A stretch of DNA of 18,612 bases from NCBI GenBank assembly GCA_964435625.1, contig CAYTAG010000047.1, positions 1 to 18,612 on the forward strand. Direction: 5' to 3'. The DNA is from PXRE01 sp964435625. Lineage in GTDB: Archaea > Halobacteriota > Halobacteria > Halobacteriales > PXRE01. Shown piece by piece: positions 1-6,071 of the stretch. Positions within the stretch are counted from its first letter, which is position 1. Each line of letters begins with the position of its first letter. The translations under genes and the position numbers were made by a program. The notes under the pieces were generated by a model that worked only from the letters and a program-made list of their open reading frames with translations, was not told the origin of the DNA and made no database searches.

Positions 1-934
1 ACCGCTCGCTGGAGTCCGGCAGCAGCGTCACCACGGTGTCGTGGGGCGCGTCGATTTCGCCGTCGCGGATGCGCTCGGCGACCCCGCGAGCGGCGAAACT
101 CGCCGCGCCGGCCGAGGAGGCGACGAGGTGGCCCTCCTCGCGGGCGAGGCGTTTCAGTTCGTCGTGGGCGTCGTCGTCAGCGACGGCGATCACGTCGTCG
201 ACCAGTTCCGATTCGAACAGTTCGTTGGTCGCGGGGTCGTGGGTGCCGATCCCCTCGATCTTGTACTCGCCTTCCTCGGTGGACCGGTCCAGGAAGGTCC
301 GGTACAGCGAGCCCTCCGGTTCGACGGCGGCGACGTAGGTGTCGGGGTTTTGCTCGCGGGCGTAGCGGGCGACGCCCATCAGGGTCCCGGCGGTGCCACA
401 GCCCATGACGACGGCGCCGACCTCCCCGTCCAGCGCCTCGTAGATCTCCGGCCCCGTCGTCTCGTAGTGGGCCTCGGTGTTCAGCGGGTTCGAGAACTGC
501 TGGGGGACGACCGCGTTCCCGAGTTCGTCGGCGAGTTCGTGGGCGCGCTCGATGGCCAGGCCCATGCCCTCCTCGGTGGGCGTGTTGATGATCTCGGCCC
601 CGAGCGCGGCCATCAACTGCTGTTTCTCGATGCTGAATCGCTCGGGGACGACGAAGACGGCGTCCAGCCCCAGTTGGCGGGCCGCGATTGCCAGCCCGAT
701 GCCGGTGTTGCCGGCGGTCGGCTCGACGACCGTCCCGCCTTCCTCGATCTCCCCGCGCTCCAGCATCCGTTCGAGCATGTACTTGCCGATGCGGTCCTTG
801 ACGCTGGCGCCGGGGTTGAACGTCTCCACTTTCGCGTAGACGGGTACCTCCTCGGGCGATGCCTGGACGCGGACCATCGGCGTCCGGCCGACCGTGTCGA
901 GCACCGACTCCAGCGGTTCGGCGTGGGTCGTCAT
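1..934 (-). CDS. cysK: PLP-dependent cysteine synthase (CysK/CysM family), 3' end cut by window edge
   Basis: Likely forms cysteine from O-acetylserine (or a similar activated serine) and sulfide in the cytosol. Reading leftward from ATG 934, 311 codons stay open to the edge. Family signatures are visible: GRTP at 16-19, the PLP-lysine motif NPGASVKDR with Lys46, the substrate loop EPTAGNTG at 71-78, a QQFSNPLN motif, and the phosphate-binding glycine loop GCGTAGT. The last residues in the window read LLPDSSER, close to the usual C-terminus, so only a few residues are probably missing. A TATA-like CTAAAG (plus-strand 957-962) lies about 26 bp upstream and overlaps the 3' end of the neighbouring gene, predicting a leaderless transcript. 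Sequence alone does not separate cysteine synthase from cystathionine beta-synthase; no CBS regulatory domain fits in the space left. Confidence 0.93.
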   Translation of the reverse strand, partial: MTTHAEPLESVLDTVGRTPMVRVQASPEEVPVYAKVETFNPGASVKDRIGKYMLERMLERGEIEEGGTVVEPTAGNTGIGLAIAARQLGLDAVFVVPERFSIEKQQLMAALGAEIINTPTEEGMGLAIERAHELADELGNAVVPQQFSNPLNTEAHYETTGPEIYEALDGEVGAVVMGCGTAGTLMGVARYAREQNPDTYVAAVEPEGSLYRTFLDRSTEEGEYKIEGIGTHDPATNELFESELVDDVIAVADDDAHDELKRLAREEGHLVASSAGAASFAARGVAERIRDGEIDAPHDTVVTLLPDSSER

Positions 935-960
935 TGGGCGGGAGAACGGCGGCGCGTTCT

Positions 961-1308
961 TTAGTCCTTGTCATGGCCGGCCGAAGCCTCGGCCGGCTCC
1001 TCGCCGTCGGCGCTCGCGTCGACTTCCGCCGTGCCCGTTTCTGTCTCCGCGTCGTCTTCGGCGTCCAGTTCCGCCTCGACCTCCGACAGCACTTCGTCCA
1101 CGTCGACGCCCTGCTGTTCGGCCATCGCCTCGACGAGCGCGCGCTGGCGTCGCGATTCGGCTTCGAGGCGCTCGACGCGCTCGGTCGTCGTCTCGACCCG
1201 TTCGCGGAGTTCCGTCACCGTCTCCCTGAGTTCGCCGACCTGGGCGTACAGCTTCTCCGCGAGGTCGCCGACCTTCTTGAGCTTCTTTGCGGTTCCTCCG
1301 AGTCCCAT
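961..1308 (-). CDS. Small acidic coiled-coil protein, haloarchaeal (DUF5798-like)
   Basis: A 115-residue protein starting MGLGGTAKKLKKVG. Residues about 8-70 form a long heptad-like coiled coil (LAEKLYAQVGELRETVTEL and onward), followed by an acidic Glu/Asp/Ala-rich tail of about 40 residues typical of haloarchaeal proteins. From memory it resembles the haloarchaeal family DUF5798; no enzymatic motif is visible and the function is unknown. An ATG at about 1419 is in frame, but the extra 37 residues are Arg/Pro-rich and unlike the rest, so ATG 1308 is preferred. It ends 26 bp before cysK on the same strand, and its 3' end appears to carry the cysK promoter. It is divergent from the membrane gene at 1418. 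Confidence 0.8.
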   Translation of the reverse strand: MGLGGTAKKLKKVGDLAEKLYAQVGELRETVTELRERVETTTERVERLEAESRRQRALVEAMAEQQGVDVDEVLSEVEAELDAEDDAETETGTAEVDASADGEEPAEASAGHDKD

Positions 1309-1417
1309 GGGTCGACCATCGGCGGGGCGGGTGTTGGGTCTTGCGCTTGGCCGCCCGGCGACCGAGGTGCGACCCGGGAACGCCGCGTTTTTGTCTCCCG
1401 GTTGCGATCCGCCGACC

Positions 1418-1873
1418 ATGGACCATCGACGCGCGGCGCCGATTGCGGGGATCGCGGCCTGCGTGCTCGCAGTAATGGCCGTGCTGGCGCCCTACGTCGC
1501 CGTCCCGGAGGCGGAAACGGGCGTCGTCGGGCAGTACTACGGGGTCGGCCTGGTGACGCCGCTGGCGATGGGCATCCTGGCGCTGGTCGGCGTGATCGCG
1601 TTCGCCGCCGGCCTGAAGGAGCGCTCGGACCCCAGCCTCGTCGCGGGCCTGATGATCGCCGTCGGGACCATCTCCCTGCTGGCGGCGGTCCAGTGGGTGC
1701 TGGCGGTGCCGGCGCGGGTCGGCCAGAGCGCCACGACCGCGGACTTCCTGAGCACCCACCGGTGGTCGGTTCCGGCGACCGCGGCGCTGATCGCGCTCGC
1801 CGCGATCTGGTACGCCCGTTCGCTGGGCCTCCTCGGCGGGCGATCCGGCGCAACCCGCGAGGGTGCCCGGTGA
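1418..1873 (+). CDS. Four-helix integral membrane protein, haloarchaeal, function unknown
   Basis: A 151-residue hydrophobic protein beginning MDHRRAAPIAGIAAC. Four membrane segments are readable at about 8-28, 46-65, 74-97 and 117-134, with a short charged loop KERSDPS at 67-73 between helices 2 and 3. No catalytic or transport motif is visible. It looks like a small haloarchaeal membrane family (DUF7548-like, from memory). The start is set by a T-rich TATA-like stretch (about 1388-1394) some 27 bp before ATG 1418. In-frame sequence further upstream is Ser/Arg-rich antisense to the divergent coiled-coil gene and is not part of this protein. The next feature downstream is the SRP RNA promoter, so this gene is probably monocistronic. 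Confidence 0.8.
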   Translation: MDHRRAAPIAGIAACVLAVMAVLAPYVAVPEAETGVVGQYYGVGLVTPLAMGILALVGVIAFAAGLKERSDPSLVAGLMIAVGTISLLAAVQWVLAVPARVGQSATTADFLSTHRWSVPATAALIALAAIWYARSLGLLGGRSGATREGAR

Positions 1874-1947
1874 TCCGGCGGCCGGACGCGGTACCCGACC
1901 GCCACAGGGTAAGGCCCCGGTCGACGCCCGGCCCGCGTTTGGCGATT

Positions 1948-1962
1948 CGAAAGGCCCTTAAG
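1948..1962 (+). promoter_or_regulatory. Archaeal BRE/TATA promoter of the SRP RNA gene
   Basis: CGAAA at 1948-1952 (BRE-like) precedes CTTAAG at 1957-1962 (TATA-like). The centre of the TATA lies about 25 bp before 1985, which is where the terminal pairing of the SRP RNA begins. Position and sequence fit a strong haloarchaeal stable-RNA promoter. Inference from sequence only. Confidence 0.75.
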
Positions 1963-1984
1963 CCGTCCAGGGGTATCTCCGAAA

Positions 1985-2292
1985 GCGGACCAGGCTGGGC
2001 GGTCAGGCCCCGCTCCGACGCCCGCACTACGGTCTTCAGCGGGGGCCGAAACCGGGGGCGTCCGGGCCGCCCGGTGCGGGTCCCGCGAGCCGACGTGGAA
2101 GCCTCGTCCTTCGGGGACGGGCGTCCGCTTCGTTCGCCCGCAGGGGCGACGCGTTGCGGTTGACCGGCGGCATCGGGTCAGGCGCGGAAGCGAGCAGCCC
2201 ACCGTCGGAGACCCGTCGCTCGAAGGGTCGCGGGGTGGAGGAGGCAAACGGGCCTCCCCGTGCCGGAACGCCCGGGCAATCTCGGGGTCCGC
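1985..2292 (+). ncRNA. ffs: 7S signal recognition particle RNA
   Basis: This RNA scaffolds the archaeal signal recognition particle (SRP19, SRP54/Ffh), which targets nascent membrane and secreted proteins. The diagnostic helix-8 domain is plain. A stem of 2164-2170 with 2202-2208 encloses GGTCAGG (2176-2182), a GGAA tetraloop (2186-2189) closed by a 3-bp CGC/GCG stem, and AGCAGCC (2193-2199). These are the SRP54-binding internal loops. The two ends pair: GCGGACC (1985-1991) with GGTCCGC (2286-2292), and CTGGGCG (1995-2001) with CGCCCGG (2268-2274), giving the archaeal closing helix. A second hairpin, CGTCC/GGACG at 2105-2119, may be helix 6. The length of about 308 nt matches haloarchaeal 7S RNAs. 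The exact ends are inferred from the pairing and promoter distance and may be off by a few bases. Confidence 0.93.
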
Positions 2293-2387
2293 GTTCATTC
2301 ATACCCGCCGCGTCCATTCGTACTGGTCGCGGCCACTCGTGTTCGCTACGTCCATCCGTACTCGTCACGGCCATTCGTACTGCGTCC
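2293..2387 (+). repeat. Degenerate 18-20 bp tandem repeats abutting the SRP RNA 3' end
   Basis: Five head-to-tail copies: 2293-2311, 2312-2331, 2332-2349, 2350-2369 and 2370-2387. A rough consensus is GTCCATTCGTACTCGTCGCG. The third and fifth copies begin GCCA, and copies one and three are the most divergent. Units are not a multiple of three and there are no spacers, so this is neither a coding repeat nor a CRISPR array. The array lies between the SRP RNA and the 61-aa gene; it could affect 3'-end formation or the downstream promoter, or be neutral slippage debris. Confidence 0.7.
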
Positions 2388-2394
2388 GTTTTTG
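2388..2394 (+). terminator. T-tract, possible terminator or promoter element
   Basis: Five consecutive T residues (2389-2393) follow the repeat array in GC-rich surroundings. Archaeal RNA polymerase terminates at T-runs, so this could end SRP RNA read-through. The same T-run lies about 29 bp before ATG 2420 and could equally be a weak TATA element for that gene. The two roles cannot be separated by eye. Confidence 0.35.
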
Positions 2395-2419
2395 TCGCCG
2401 GACCCCGACGTAGCACTCG

Positions 2420-2605
2420 ATGACGTCCCAACTGCAGCGTGCATTGGCCGAGAAACCGCGAGATGGCGGCCGAAAACGCGTGACCGGCCCGAAACTGGTC
2501 GGCGTCGGCATCCAGCTCACGCTCCTCGGCGGATTCGTCCCGGAACTCCGAACGTTCCTCCTGGTCGGCACGTTCGTCAGCCTGTCCGGGCTGGTGGTCG
2601 AGTGA
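2420..2605 (+). CDS. 61-aa hypothetical protein with hydrophobic C-terminal half
   Basis: Starts MTSQLQRALAEKPRDGG: a basic, soluble N-terminal half of about 25 residues. This is followed by two short hydrophobic stretches (about 27-38 and 44-60) that may form a hairpin in the membrane. No known domain is recognised. Support for a real gene is moderate: the downstream boundary is tight (its TGA at 2603-2605 lies 3 bp from the convergent mscS stop), composition is coherent, and a T-rich element sits about 29 bp upstream. It shares its upstream region with the SRP RNA and the repeat array, so read-through expression is possible. Confidence 0.62.
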   Translation: MTSQLQRALAEKPRDGGRKRVTGPKLVGVGIQLTLLGGFVPELRTFLLVGTFVSLSGLVVE

Positions 2606-2608
2606 CGG

Positions 2609-3529
2609 TCACTCCCCCACCCCGGACTCGCCGACGACCGGCTCCGTGCCGGCGCCGTCCGAGAGGGCGATCCCGCCGTGGAGGACCCGCTGGGGGTACG
2701 GGATGTCGATGCCGGCCTCCTCGAACCGCGATTTGACCGCCCCGACGAACTCCCCGCGAATCCGCACGACGTCCGCGCGGCTCGGGTCCCCGATCCAGAA
2801 TCGCGCCTCCAGGCCGACGTCGTTGTCGCCCAGTTCCGTCAACCGGACGGTCGGTGCCGGATCGTCGAGGACGTCGGAGTGGTCCTCGGCCGCCCGGACG
2901 ATGATCCCGGTCGCGCGGTCGACGTCGTCGTCGTAGCCGATGCCGAAGGTGAACGTCAGCCGGAGTCGGTCGTACGCGACCGGGTTCTTGACGACGTCGT
3001 CGGTGAGGTTCGCGTTGGGCACCGTCAGCAGTTCGTTGTCGAACGTGCGCACGCGTGTGACCCGGAGGCTGATGTCCTCGACGACGCCCGCGCTGTCGTC
3101 CCACTCGATCCAGTCGCCGATCCGGAACGGCTGCTCGGTGAAGATGAACACCCCGGCGACGAAGTTCTTGAGGACGTCCTGCATCGCGAGGCCGAGCGCC
3201 AGCGTCGCAGCCGCGGCGATAGTCGCTAGCGAGGTCAGGAAGTTCTCGTACCCGGCGAACCCGAACCCGGCGGCGACGGCGACGAACAGGACGACGCCCC
3301 AGGCGAGCCTGCGCAACGGTCGTTTCGCGTGCGAGTCGAACTCGCGGGCCGCCATCACTCGGTCGAGGACCGGCACGAGCAGGTACCGGCCGACCAGCAG
3401 GGCCGCGAGGAACGCGACGGCGAACGAAATGGTGCTGCCGATGGCCGCCGCGAACGGGACGCCGAACTCCGCCAGCAGCCGCGAGACGACGCCGCCGGCC
3501 TCCTCTGGCGCCGGCGTCTGGAGGATCAT
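2609..3529 (-). CDS. mscS: MscS-family mechanosensitive ion channel
   Basis: A 306-residue small-conductance mechanosensitive channel that vents ions and solutes across the cytoplasmic membrane during osmotic downshock. Transmembrane helices lie at about 24-48, 74-93 and 95-130. The third is the Gly/Ala-rich pore helix leading into GLAMQDVLKNFVAG. The cytoplasmic beta-domain follows with the family motifs PFRIGDWIE (134-142) and TVPNANL (169-175), then an alpha/beta C-terminal domain. ATG 3529 overlaps the TGA of the upstream CRM gene (ATGA), indicating translational coupling. In-frame sequence further upstream is Arg/Gly-rich antisense-type reading and is excluded. The leader MILQTPAPEEAGG is not a signal peptide. 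Family assignment is firm; ion selectivity cannot be predicted. Confidence 0.92.
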   Translation of the reverse strand: MILQTPAPEEAGGVVSRLLAEFGVPFAAAIGSTISFAVAFLAALLVGRYLLVPVLDRVMAAREFDSHAKRPLRRLAWGVVLFVAVAAGFGFAGYENFLTSLATIAAAATLALGLAMQDVLKNFVAGVFIFTEQPFRIGDWIEWDDSAGVVEDISLRVTRVRTFDNELLTVPNANLTDDVVKNPVAYDRLRLTFTFGIGYDDDVDRATGIIVRAAEDHSDVLDDPAPTVRLTELGDNDVGLEARFWIGDPSRADVVRIRGEFVGAVKSRFEEAGIDIPYPQRVLHGGIALSDGAGTEPVVGESGVGE

Positions 3530-3774
3530 CGGTGGAACGTGGCCGTGTTCCCCCGCGTCTCGACCAGGTCCGCGCCGGTCGCGTCCGCCAGCCGTTCGGC
3601 GAGTTCCTCGGTCGACGTCGTCCCCCTGGCTGCCCGCAGGAACTTCGCCTTCACCAGGTCCCGGTCGGCGAGCTGGTCGTCGAGTTCGTCCACCACGGGG
3701 TCGACGCCGCCTTTCCCGACCCACACCGTCACGTCGAGGTCGTGGACCCGCTTGCGGAGGTCCTCGTCTGCCAT
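3526..3774 (-). CDS. YhbY/CRM-domain RNA-binding protein
   Basis: An 82-residue single-domain CRM protein, related to bacterial YhbY and known for binding structured RNA (pre-50S ribosomes in bacteria). The hallmark GxxG loop appears as VGKGG at 19-23, preceded by the first beta strand VTVWVG and followed by VKAKFLRAA, the usual second strand and helix. The protein ends in TRGNTATFHR, the terminal strand of the fold. It lies 76 bp downstream of the RNase P subunit gene on the same strand, and its stop overlaps the mscS start. Together with Rpp21 the context suggests a role in RNA maturation, either tRNA or rRNA. Start ATG 3774 follows from the domain boundary. Confidence 0.88.
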   Translation of the reverse strand: MADEDLRKRVHDLDVTVWVGKGGVDPVVDELDDQLADRDLVKAKFLRAARGTTSTEELAERLADATGADLVETRGNTATFHR

Positions 3775-3850
3775 GTCACACGAGTTGGACGGGCAGGCGT
3801 TTCAACGTTGGGTCCCGGACCCGGCGTTCGGATTTGTCCCGGCGGCCGAA

Positions 3851-4120
3851 CTAATAGGGGTACCGCGCCTGCGCGCCGCAGTCGCAGGTCACGACGACGT
3901 GGCCGTCCCGGAGCCGCACCCGGGCGTTGTCGCCCGGCCGGAGGTAACTGTCACAGCGGTCGCAGGTCGACCGGCGGAACTCGTGGGGCAGTCCGAGCCG
4001 GTGGCGCTCGGCCACGCGGCGCGCCAGGCGGACGTACTCGCGGGCGCGCTGCTGGTCGGACTCGGCGGCGGCGTCCGCGGCGAGGTCGTGCAGTCGGTCT
4101 ATCCGCTCGCGGGCGATCAT
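3851..4120 (-). CDS. rnp4: Ribonuclease P protein component 4 (Rpp21/Rpr2 family)
   Basis: An 89-residue RNase P protein subunit; with Rpp29 it binds the specificity domain of RNase P RNA in 5' tRNA processing. The N-terminal half is helical and basic (residues 3-43, including REYVRLARRVAERH). The C-terminal zinc ribbon has C53-x2-C56 and C79-x-C81. The second pair is spaced by one residue rather than two, as it reads CDCG; this may be a family variant. ATG 4120 gives the usual family length. A weak TATA (plus-strand 4144-4147) lies 24-27 bp upstream, embedded in a G-rich tract. It heads the leftward group rnp4 - CRM - mscS. Confidence 0.9.
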   Translation of the reverse strand: MIARERIDRLHDLAADAAAESDQQRAREYVRLARRVAERHRLGLPHEFRRSTCDRCDSYLRPGDNARVRLRDGHVVVTCDCGAQARYPY

Positions 4121-4434
4121 GGAAAGAGAGGGAGTGGGTGGGGTATAGGGGTGGGGGTGGGGGGTTGGGTCAGGGGGCTAGGAAGATCCGTTCCCGGCCT
4201 GACCCGTTCGTTACTTTCATCTTGCGGAACAAATATGTTTTGGTCGTCGGTCGCCTTTTCCGGATGTTGACCGTCGCCGATTGCCCGTCCCTCCGGCAGC
4301 GTCGACCGGACCCGCGGTACCGGCCGCGTGCCCCACCCGCACGACGGCCCGCGAGGATCGTTTCCGACCTGCTGGGCGACGACGGACGAGCGTCCGGGGA
4401 GTCGACGCCGGAGCCTACGGTCGGTTTGGGCCGG

Positions 4435-4451
4435 GGTAGGAAGTTCCTACC
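4435..4451. promoter_or_regulatory. 17-bp perfect palindrome, candidate operator
   Basis: GGTAGGAA (4435-4442), a central G (4443) and TTCCTACC (4444-4451) form a perfect inverted repeat with a one-base centre. It lies about 36 bp upstream of the glycosyltransferase TATA box, a position fitting an activator or repressor site. The binding protein is unknown. Confidence 0.5.
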
Positions 4452-4485
4452 GCCGGTCGACCGGTCTCGGGTCGAATTCACAACC

Positions 4486-4493
4486 ATTTAAAC
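4486..4493 (+). promoter_or_regulatory. TATA box of the glycosyltransferase gene
   Basis: ATTTAAAC with TTTAAA at 4487-4492. Its centre is 28 bp before ATG 4518, which predicts a leaderless or nearly leaderless mRNA. It decides ATG 4518 over the out-of-frame ATG at 4510, which meets a stop after three codons. Confidence 0.7.
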
Positions 4494-4517
4494 AGTTCCA
4501 GCGAAATCGATGGGACG

Positions 4518-5624
4518 ATGAACCTGGGGGTCGCTGCGTTCACTGATACGTACCTCCCGACCGTCAACGGCGTGTCCTACACGGTGCAGGCGTGGCGGGA
4601 CCGCTGGACGAACGACCGGGGCCGGATGGACGTCGTGTACCCCGGGTCGGACGGGTACGATCCCGACGACGGCGAACACCCCGTACGTAGCCTCCCCTTT
4701 CCGTTCTACGAGGGGTTCCGCCTGGGCACGCCCAGCGTCCCGTCGGCGGTACACGACGTGGACCTGGTCCACGCCCACACCCCGTTCAGCATCGGCCTCG
4801 CGGGGATGCGGCTGGCCAACAAGCTGAAAGTCCCGTTCGTCGCCTCGTACCACACGCCGACCGGGGAGTACACCGGGTACCTGGCGCCGACCGAGCGGAT
4901 CGCCGCGGGGCTCGAACGGGTGACCGGCATCTACGAGCGATGGTTCCTCAAGCGGGCGGAGGCCATCGTCGCGCCGAGCGAGACGACCAAACGCCACCTC
5001 ACGGAGGTGGTCGGCGTCGACGGCCGCGTCGAGGTCATCCCGAACGGCGTGAACGTCGACTTCTTCGAACCGGTCGACCCCGAGGGGTTCCTCCGCCGGT
5101 ACGACGTCGACCGCGGCCGGCCGGTCGTCGGCTACACGGGCCGGCAGGGCTACGAGAAACAGCTCTCGGAGTTGCTCGCGGCCGTCGACGGACTGGACGT
5201 GACGGTCCTGATGGGCGGTGACGGCCCCGCCCACGAGGACCTCAAGGACCAGGCGAGGTCGGTCGACGCCGACGTGCGCTTTTTGGGCTTTCTCGACCGC
5301 GAGGAGTTACCGGCGTTCTACTCGGCGCTGGACGCGTTCGCGTTCCCGAGCCCCATCGAAACCCAGGGACTGGTCGCCCTGGAGTCGGTCGCCTGCGGGA
5401 CGCCGGTGGTCGGCTGTGACGAGGGCGCACTCGCGGACACCATCGACCACGGCGAGACGGGCTTGAACTACCCCAGCGGCGATCCCGACGCGTTCAGGGA
5501 CGCGATCCGTAGAGCGCTCGCCGAGAAGGAGTCCCTGCGGGAGACGTGCCTGGACCGCCGCGAGGAGTTGACGGTCGATCAGTCGGTCCGTCGGCTGGCC
5601 GACCTCTACGATTCGCTCCGCTAG
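4518..5624 (+). CDS. GT4-family glycosyltransferase
   Basis: A 368-residue retaining glycosyltransferase with the GT-B fold. The N-terminal acceptor domain starts with VAAFTDTYLPTVNGVS (5-20), the glycine-containing loop typical of mannosyl/glucosyl GT4 enzymes. HAHTPF (85-90) and SYHTPTGEYTGY are also family-like. The C-terminal nucleotide-sugar domain shows YTGRQGYEKQ (206-215, Arg/Lys contacts to the diphosphate) and the signature EX7E at Glu281-Glu289 (ETQGLVALE), followed by CGTPVV. It has no signal peptide or membrane helix, so it probably works at the cytosolic face of the membrane on a lipid-linked or glycolipid acceptor. The donor sugar is unknown. Its stop codon shares bases with the stop of the convergent Gly/Met-rich gene. 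Confidence 0.92.
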   Translation: MNLGVAAFTDTYLPTVNGVSYTVQAWRDRWTNDRGRMDVVYPGSDGYDPDDGEHPVRSLPFPFYEGFRLGTPSVPSAVHDVDLVHAHTPFSIGLAGMRLANKLKVPFVASYHTPTGEYTGYLAPTERIAAGLERVTGIYERWFLKRAEAIVAPSETTKRHLTEVVGVDGRVEVIPNGVNVDFFEPVDPEGFLRRYDVDRGRPVVGYTGRQGYEKQLSELLAAVDGLDVTVLMGGDGPAHEDLKDQARSVDADVRFLGFLDREELPAFYSALDAFAFPSPIETQGLVALESVACGTPVVGCDEGALADTIDHGETGLNYPSGDPDAFRDAIRRALAEKESLRETCLDRREELTVDQSVRRLADLYDSLR

Positions 5625-6013
5625 TCGTCTTCCAGCGCCTCGGCGATCCGCTCGAGCGTCCGGTTGACGTCGCGCACCTCGTCCCGGAGCTGTCGGACCT
5701 CGCGGACCAGTTCCTCGTCGCCGACCTGCTGGCCGCCCTGGGCGCCGCCGCCGGGGCCACCGCCCATGCCGCCGGGGCCGCCGCCCATCATGCCACCCAT
5801 CATCTGGGCGAAGGGGTTGCCCCCCATGCCGCCGGGGCCGCCGCCACCGCCCATCATCTCCTCCATGCGCTCGCGGCGGTCGCCCTCCTCACCTTCCCCC
5901 TCCCCTTCGGCCGCGCGTCGCTCGCGGATCTCCTCGACGCGCTCCCGGAAACTCTTCTCGTCGTCGCCGGTCTCGCCGTCTGCTCCGTCACCGTTGTCTT
6001 GATCCTCGGCCAT
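5621..6013 (-). CDS. Gly/Met-rich low-complexity protein with coiled-coil ends
   Basis: A 130-residue acidic protein of unknown function in three parts. Residues 1-52 are very acidic and helical (FRERVEEIRERRAAEGEGE). Residues 53-95 are nearly all Gly, Met and Pro with a repeated MGGG/PGGMGGG pattern, apart from a short NPFAQMM island. Residues 98-127 form a heptad-like coiled coil (ELVREVRQLRDEVRDVNRTL). Such a Gly/Met linker between helices suggests a flexible oligomeric scaffold or a chaperone-like surface. ATG 6013 is chosen because CTTGAAAAG (plus-strand about 6037-6051) sits roughly 27-35 bp upstream as a TATA element. An in-frame ATG at 6052 would overlap that element. The stop (5621-5623) overlaps the convergent glycosyltransferase stop. 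Confidence 0.75.
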   Translation of the reverse strand: MAEDQDNGDGADGETGDDEKSFRERVEEIRERRAAEGEGEGEEGDRRERMEEMMGGGGGPGGMGGNPFAQMMGGMMGGGPGGMGGGPGGGAQGGQQVGDEELVREVRQLRDEVRDVNRTLERIAEALEDD

Positions 6014-6071
6014 GTCCCTGGGTTCCCGCGCCGGCCCGAAAAGGCTTTTCAAGCCTTACCGACGCGTTCGA

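Larger units (their letters stand above)
4121..4517. other. 397-bp divergent intergenic region with G-rich tract
   Basis: Lies between rnp4 (leftward) and the glycosyltransferase (rightward). From about 4132 to 4178 the plus strand carries at least four runs of three or more G, a potential G-quadruplex on the non-template side for leftward transcription. An AT-rich spot at 4227-4239 (AAATATG core) could be a further promoter, but no convincing gene follows it. A 75-codon frame from ATG 4264 to 4491 is Arg/Pro-rich and runs into the glycosyltransferase promoter, so it is not called. No tRNA or other RNA signature was seen. Confidence 0.6.

Noticed and set aside
2293..2387. Possible CRISPR array
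   Set aside because: Units are contiguous, only 18-20 bp, degenerate and without spacers; no cas genes are present.
1537..2431. Several long open frames on both strands between the membrane gene and the 61-aa gene
   Set aside because: They are Arg/Pro/Gly-rich, overlap each other, and cover the SRP RNA whose secondary structure explains the conserved sequence.
4264..4491. 75-codon frame starting MLTVADCPSL after an AT-rich spot
   Set aside because: Composition is Arg/Pro-rich, unlike local proteins, and it ends inside the glycosyltransferase TATA box.
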